Source: JAUXEH01 sp965602945 (GTDB lineage: Bacteria; Acidobacteriota; Aminicenantia; Aminicenantales; Aminicenantaceae). From it: DNA of 9,116 nt. Location of the stretch: positions 1 to 9,116 of the forward strand of contig CBFDBC010000155.1 in assembly GCA_965602945.1 (NCBI GenBank), given 5' to 3'. The notes below the pieces were generated by a model, which saw nothing but the letters and a program-made list of their open reading frames with translations, made no database searches and had not been told where the DNA came from. Shown here piece by piece: positions 7,062 through 9,116 of the stretch (within the stretch, counting starts at the first letter, position 1; every line of letters begins with the position of its first letter). The position numbers and the translations under genes were made by a program.

Positions 7062-8411
7062 TCAGACCGCAACGGCCTCAATGACGATTCCCTTCAGTTC
7101 GCTGGGGATGAACACTGCCATGCCCTGGTTGGCGACGATGGCATCCCAGAAGGGACCGGACGGCTGCAGCTGGAAGTAGTAGCTCCCTTCCGTCATGGGC
7201 AGGACAGAGGGGGGAGCGGACGCATATCTGATCGCCAGTGCCTTCTGGAAACTGCTCAGCACGGCGTCGATCTGATCGGGAGAGGCGACCCTCAAGTTGG
7301 TCGGGATCTCATCGATCATCTTCTTTTCAGGCAGGTTTCCACTGATCCGCAGGAAGATCTTCATCTCTTGAAACACCTTGGAGTCGCTCACATGGGCCGT
7401 GTAAAGCGAATCGCTCTTTTTCTCCAAAGGAATATGGATGTAGTTGGCCGAGGGAGCGATACTGTCGAGCAGTGTGCGGATCTTGCTGTCGAGCAGGTTG
7501 AAACATTTGGACAGGTCGTTGTGATCATACGTCGGGAGCTCGCGGGGATGAATGTTGAGCTCGGGCGAAAACGTGGTTAGCTGACCAGCGAGGGCCAGCA
7601 ATCCGAGGTAGAGCCCCTCGGGGTGGCCTTTTGAGATCGTGTGAAAGTGGTTGAGCAGAGGGATATTCATGTTGAGGGTTTGGAGCGCCCAGAATATGGT
7701 GACATCTTGAGACGTATAATCCGCCAGCCCCTTGAAGTGTTTCCCGGTACCGAGCGATGCACTCTTCGTTATCAGGAGTTCCAGAAGCCGACGCGTGATC
7801 GCCATAAGGTTTTCGGAGGCATCGATAGTGAGGCAGGGGGGAATGAAGCTTTTACTCAGGGCAAAGCTTCCGTCCTGAGTGCGGACAATCTCCGCGATCT
7901 TGAGAGTGCTGAAGTCTTCATTCGATTCTCCGGTAAAGAGGATCTGAAAGTTGGTCCGCCCGACACCGACTTCCCGCTCGTCGGCCCCGCTGTTGTCGTC
8001 CGTCACCGCTGTCTTCTGGAAAATATATCGCGTCTGCCTGCCGGATGTGTCACCCTCCAGCCTGCAGTTGCTGCTTCTCTCCCGCTCCACAGGCAGCCCC
8101 AGAAAAACGCCCAGTTCACTCTCAGTCGCGGCAAAGGAATCCTGGATGGCCCGAGAATTGGGGGCGGGATTCTCCGAAGGGATGCTGAACGCCAGCCCGT
8201 CAGGCGTAACTCCCCGGCAGCGCAGGAGATGGAACTGGCCGTTGACCAGTGCATCCTTGTCCACATCGATCTCGAGCAGTCCCCAATCATAATGGGCGAC
8301 CGACCGGACACGGGCAGCCAGGGCTGATGTATGGAAACGGTCCCACTGCTGGAAATGATGGGGATCGAGATTCATCCCCTCAAACCATACCACTTTTTGA
8401 TTCTGTGACAT
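7062..8411 (-). CDS. tssK: TssK, T6SS baseplate-to-membrane-complex adaptor
   Basis: TssK trimers connect the baseplate wedge (TssE/F/G) to TssL and TssM at the cytoplasmic face of the inner membrane. The 449-residue product has the usual family length. It opens with the family signature VVWFEGMNLDPHHFQQWDR (residues 7-25), the N-terminal shell domain that binds the baseplate. It also carries LPTYDHNDLSKCFNLL (292-307), a strongly conserved TssK block, and the C-terminal pattern SYYFQLQPSGPFWDAI (410-425), followed by AVFIPSELKG in the domain that contacts the membrane complex. I chose ATG 8411 because AAAGGAAA (8416-8423) sits just upstream and it puts the signature at the N terminus. The frame stays open to 8708 but that part overlaps tssJ. 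No membrane segment or signal peptide is seen. The gap to tssJ is 46 bases, so the two are probably co-transcribed. Confidence 0.97.
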   Translation of the reverse strand: MSQNQKVVWFEGMNLDPHHFQQWDRFHTSALAARVRSVAHYDWGLLEIDVDKDALVNGQFHLLRCRGVTPDGLAFSIPSENPAPNSRAIQDSFAATESELGVFLGLPVERERSSNCRLEGDTSGRQTRYIFQKTAVTDDNSGADEREVGVGRTNFQILFTGESNEDFSTLKIAEIVRTQDGSFALSKSFIPPCLTIDASENLMAITRRLLELLITKSASLGTGKHFKGLADYTSQDVTIFWALQTLNMNIPLLNHFHTISKGHPEGLYLGLLALAGQLTTFSPELNIHPRELPTYDHNDLSKCFNLLDSKIRTLLDSIAPSANYIHIPLEKKSDSLYTAHVSDSKVFQEMKIFLRISGNLPEKKMIDEIPTNLRVASPDQIDAVLSSFQKALAIRYASAPPSVLPMTEGSYYFQLQPSGPFWDAIVANQGMAVFIPSELKGIVIEAVAV

Positions 8412-8457
8412 GTGATTTCCTTTCGGCATTCCGCCAGGGGCAGCGCCTCTTATGAAT

Positions 8458-8916
8458 TTATTGGATATCGAGTCTGTTGTAACCGATGACGATGTAGAGC
8501 TGTTTAGGTGCCTTCTTCCCAAACGTGTAGACCTGGCGCCAGCCCTCTTTGTCGGGCTCGGTGAAGTCCCCCACCGCACCAAGATACACCGTGTCTTCTT
8601 TGAGCGACAGAAGATCGGTCCGGGTTTCGCCGGGGACCAGCTGATACTTACGCTCCTCGACGATGTCGGCCGCGAAGCTCTCCCGGCCTTGTTCCCAGAA
8701 CGACTCAAGCGACGCGCTCAGAAAGTTAGTGTCGGTGCGCAGCTGAAAGACATAGATCACGCACGAATGTTGTTTGTTCATCTCCTGGGTGCCCTGGAGG
8801 TTGAGGCTGAGCTGCTTGGGCCCGCCGCAGGCGGCAAGAGCCAGCATAAGCACCGGAAGGAACCCAAGGGCGGCCAGCCGCATCAGCTTAGAAGAACTAC
8901 AGGGTGACTTTGTCAT
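8458..8916 (-). CDS. tssJ: TssJ, T6SS outer-membrane lipoprotein
   Basis: TssJ is anchored in the inner leaflet of the outer membrane and binds the periplasmic C-terminal domain of TssM. The 152-residue product has a lipoprotein signal peptide: basic residues up to R13, a hydrophobic core at 14-28, and a lipobox LAAC with the modified cysteine at 30. Gly follows the cysteine rather than Asp, consistent with outer-membrane sorting. The mature part (about 123 residues) shows the TssJ pattern: CVIYVFQLRTDTNF, a following SLESFWEQG, a LVPGET turn, then LGAVGDF and GWRQVYTF. I chose ATG 8916 because the purine-rich tract at 8917-8929 could serve as ribosome binding site and it gives a signal peptide of normal length. 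In-frame ATG codons at 8931 and 8964 would add 5 or 16 residues, and the latter would overlap the preceding gene. The gap to the upstream stop is 25 bases. Confidence 0.95.
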   Translation of the reverse strand: MTKSPCSSSKLMRLAALGFLPVLMLALAACGGPKQLSLNLQGTQEMNKQHSCVIYVFQLRTDTNFLSASLESFWEQGRESFAADIVEERKYQLVPGETRTDLLSLKEDTVYLGAVGDFTEPDKEGWRQVYTFGKKAPKQLYIVIGYNRLDIQ

Positions 8917-8941
8917 TTTCCTCTTCCCCATTTGTCCGGAA

Positions 8942-9116
8942 TCAATCCTTCGACGTATCGTCATCAGGCCCGGGAGAAGGTACGTCGTCCTTGTCCCTGG
9001 TATCCATACAGTGGTTGTACCGTTTCACATAACTGGGCCGGTAGTACTTCTTTTCGATGATGCTCTGATCTTCCTGCGCCAACTCGCGGTGGATCCCGGT
9101 ATACTGCTCCACGAGC
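8942..9116 (-). CDS. C-terminal end of an upstream T6SS gene, possibly FHA/TagH-type (5' part outside window)
   Basis: One minus-strand frame is open from the right edge to a TGA at 8942-8944 and encodes the last 57 residues of a protein. The other two minus-strand frames hit stops within this stretch. The residues read as a charged helix (LVEQYTGIHRELAQEDQSII), a KKYYRPSYVKRYN segment, then a disordered acidic tail with DDVPSPGPDDDTSKD. The layout resembles the C-terminal helix of T6SS FHA-domain (TagH) proteins, which end in a tyrosine- and acid-rich helix leading to an FxxAYE-like element and are often encoded just before tssJ. The tagF gene downstream also fits an Fha partner. The fragment is too short to prove this and no FHA domain is visible. 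That it is the end of a real gene is fairly likely, from codon-frame continuity and the 25-base gap to tssJ; the family name is a guess. Confidence 0.5.
   Translation of the reverse strand, partial: LVEQYTGIHRELAQEDQSIIEKKYYRPSYVKRYNHCMDTRDKDDVPSPGPDDDTSKD

Noticed and set aside
6885..7580. A 231-codon plus-strand frame across the tssL-tssK junction, and a similar one at 7641-8327
   Set aside because: Both are antisense to well-identified T6SS genes and show no domain or good ribosome binding site.
8412..8457. Possible hairpin in the tssJ-tssK gap (CGC and GCG arms around a C-rich loop)
   Set aside because: The arms are only about three bases and there is no T-run; it would not terminate transcription, and the gap is normal for an operon.
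8452..8907. A 151-codon plus-strand frame opposite tssJ
   Set aside because: It mirrors the tssJ coding frame almost end to end. TssJ has a clear lipobox and family motifs, and the antisense product does not look like a real protein.

Overview
The window is one block of a type VI secretion system (T6SS) gene cluster. Every gene I can support lies on the minus strand, so the cluster is transcribed from the right edge to the left. In transcription order: the 3' end of an unidentified gene entering from the right edge (possibly an FHA/TagH-type protein), tssJ (outer-membrane lipoprotein), tssK (baseplate adaptor), tssL (inner-membrane DotU-type protein), tssM (IcmF-type inner-membrane NTPase), tagF (accessory repressor), and tssA (cap/assembly protein), which runs off the left edge just before its end.

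TssJ, TssL and TssM form the trans-envelope membrane complex. TssK links that complex to the baseplate. TssA primes and coordinates baseplate and sheath/tube assembly. TagF is the post-translational brake known from systems that also use an Fha scaffold and often the PpkA/PppA kinase-phosphatase pair. The sheath (TssB/C), the rest of the baseplate, Hcp, VgrG, ClpV and any effector are not in the window.

Spacing is tight from the right edge to tagF: gaps are 46 bases or less, and tssL and tssM overlap by one base. This implies one polycistronic message with translational coupling. The only real non-coding gap is the AT-rich stretch of about 65 to 190 bases between tagF and tssA. It carries a good sigma70-like promoter pair and a small inverted repeat, so tssA may also start its own transcript. 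The start of tssA is the one unclear point of the block: its frame has no ATG before the conserved N-terminal motif. No stretch longer than 300 bases lacks a gene.

The TssJ lipobox and the trans-envelope complex point to a diderm, Gram-negative bacterium. The base composition looks moderately GC-rich and the gene order is tssJ-tssK-tssL-tssM-tagF-tssA. A proteobacterium or a relative of the former Deltaproteobacteria would fit, but that placement is inference. I see no tRNA, rRNA, insertion sequence, CRISPR array or attachment site, and no evidence of a new kind of system. The main interest lies in details of a known machine.
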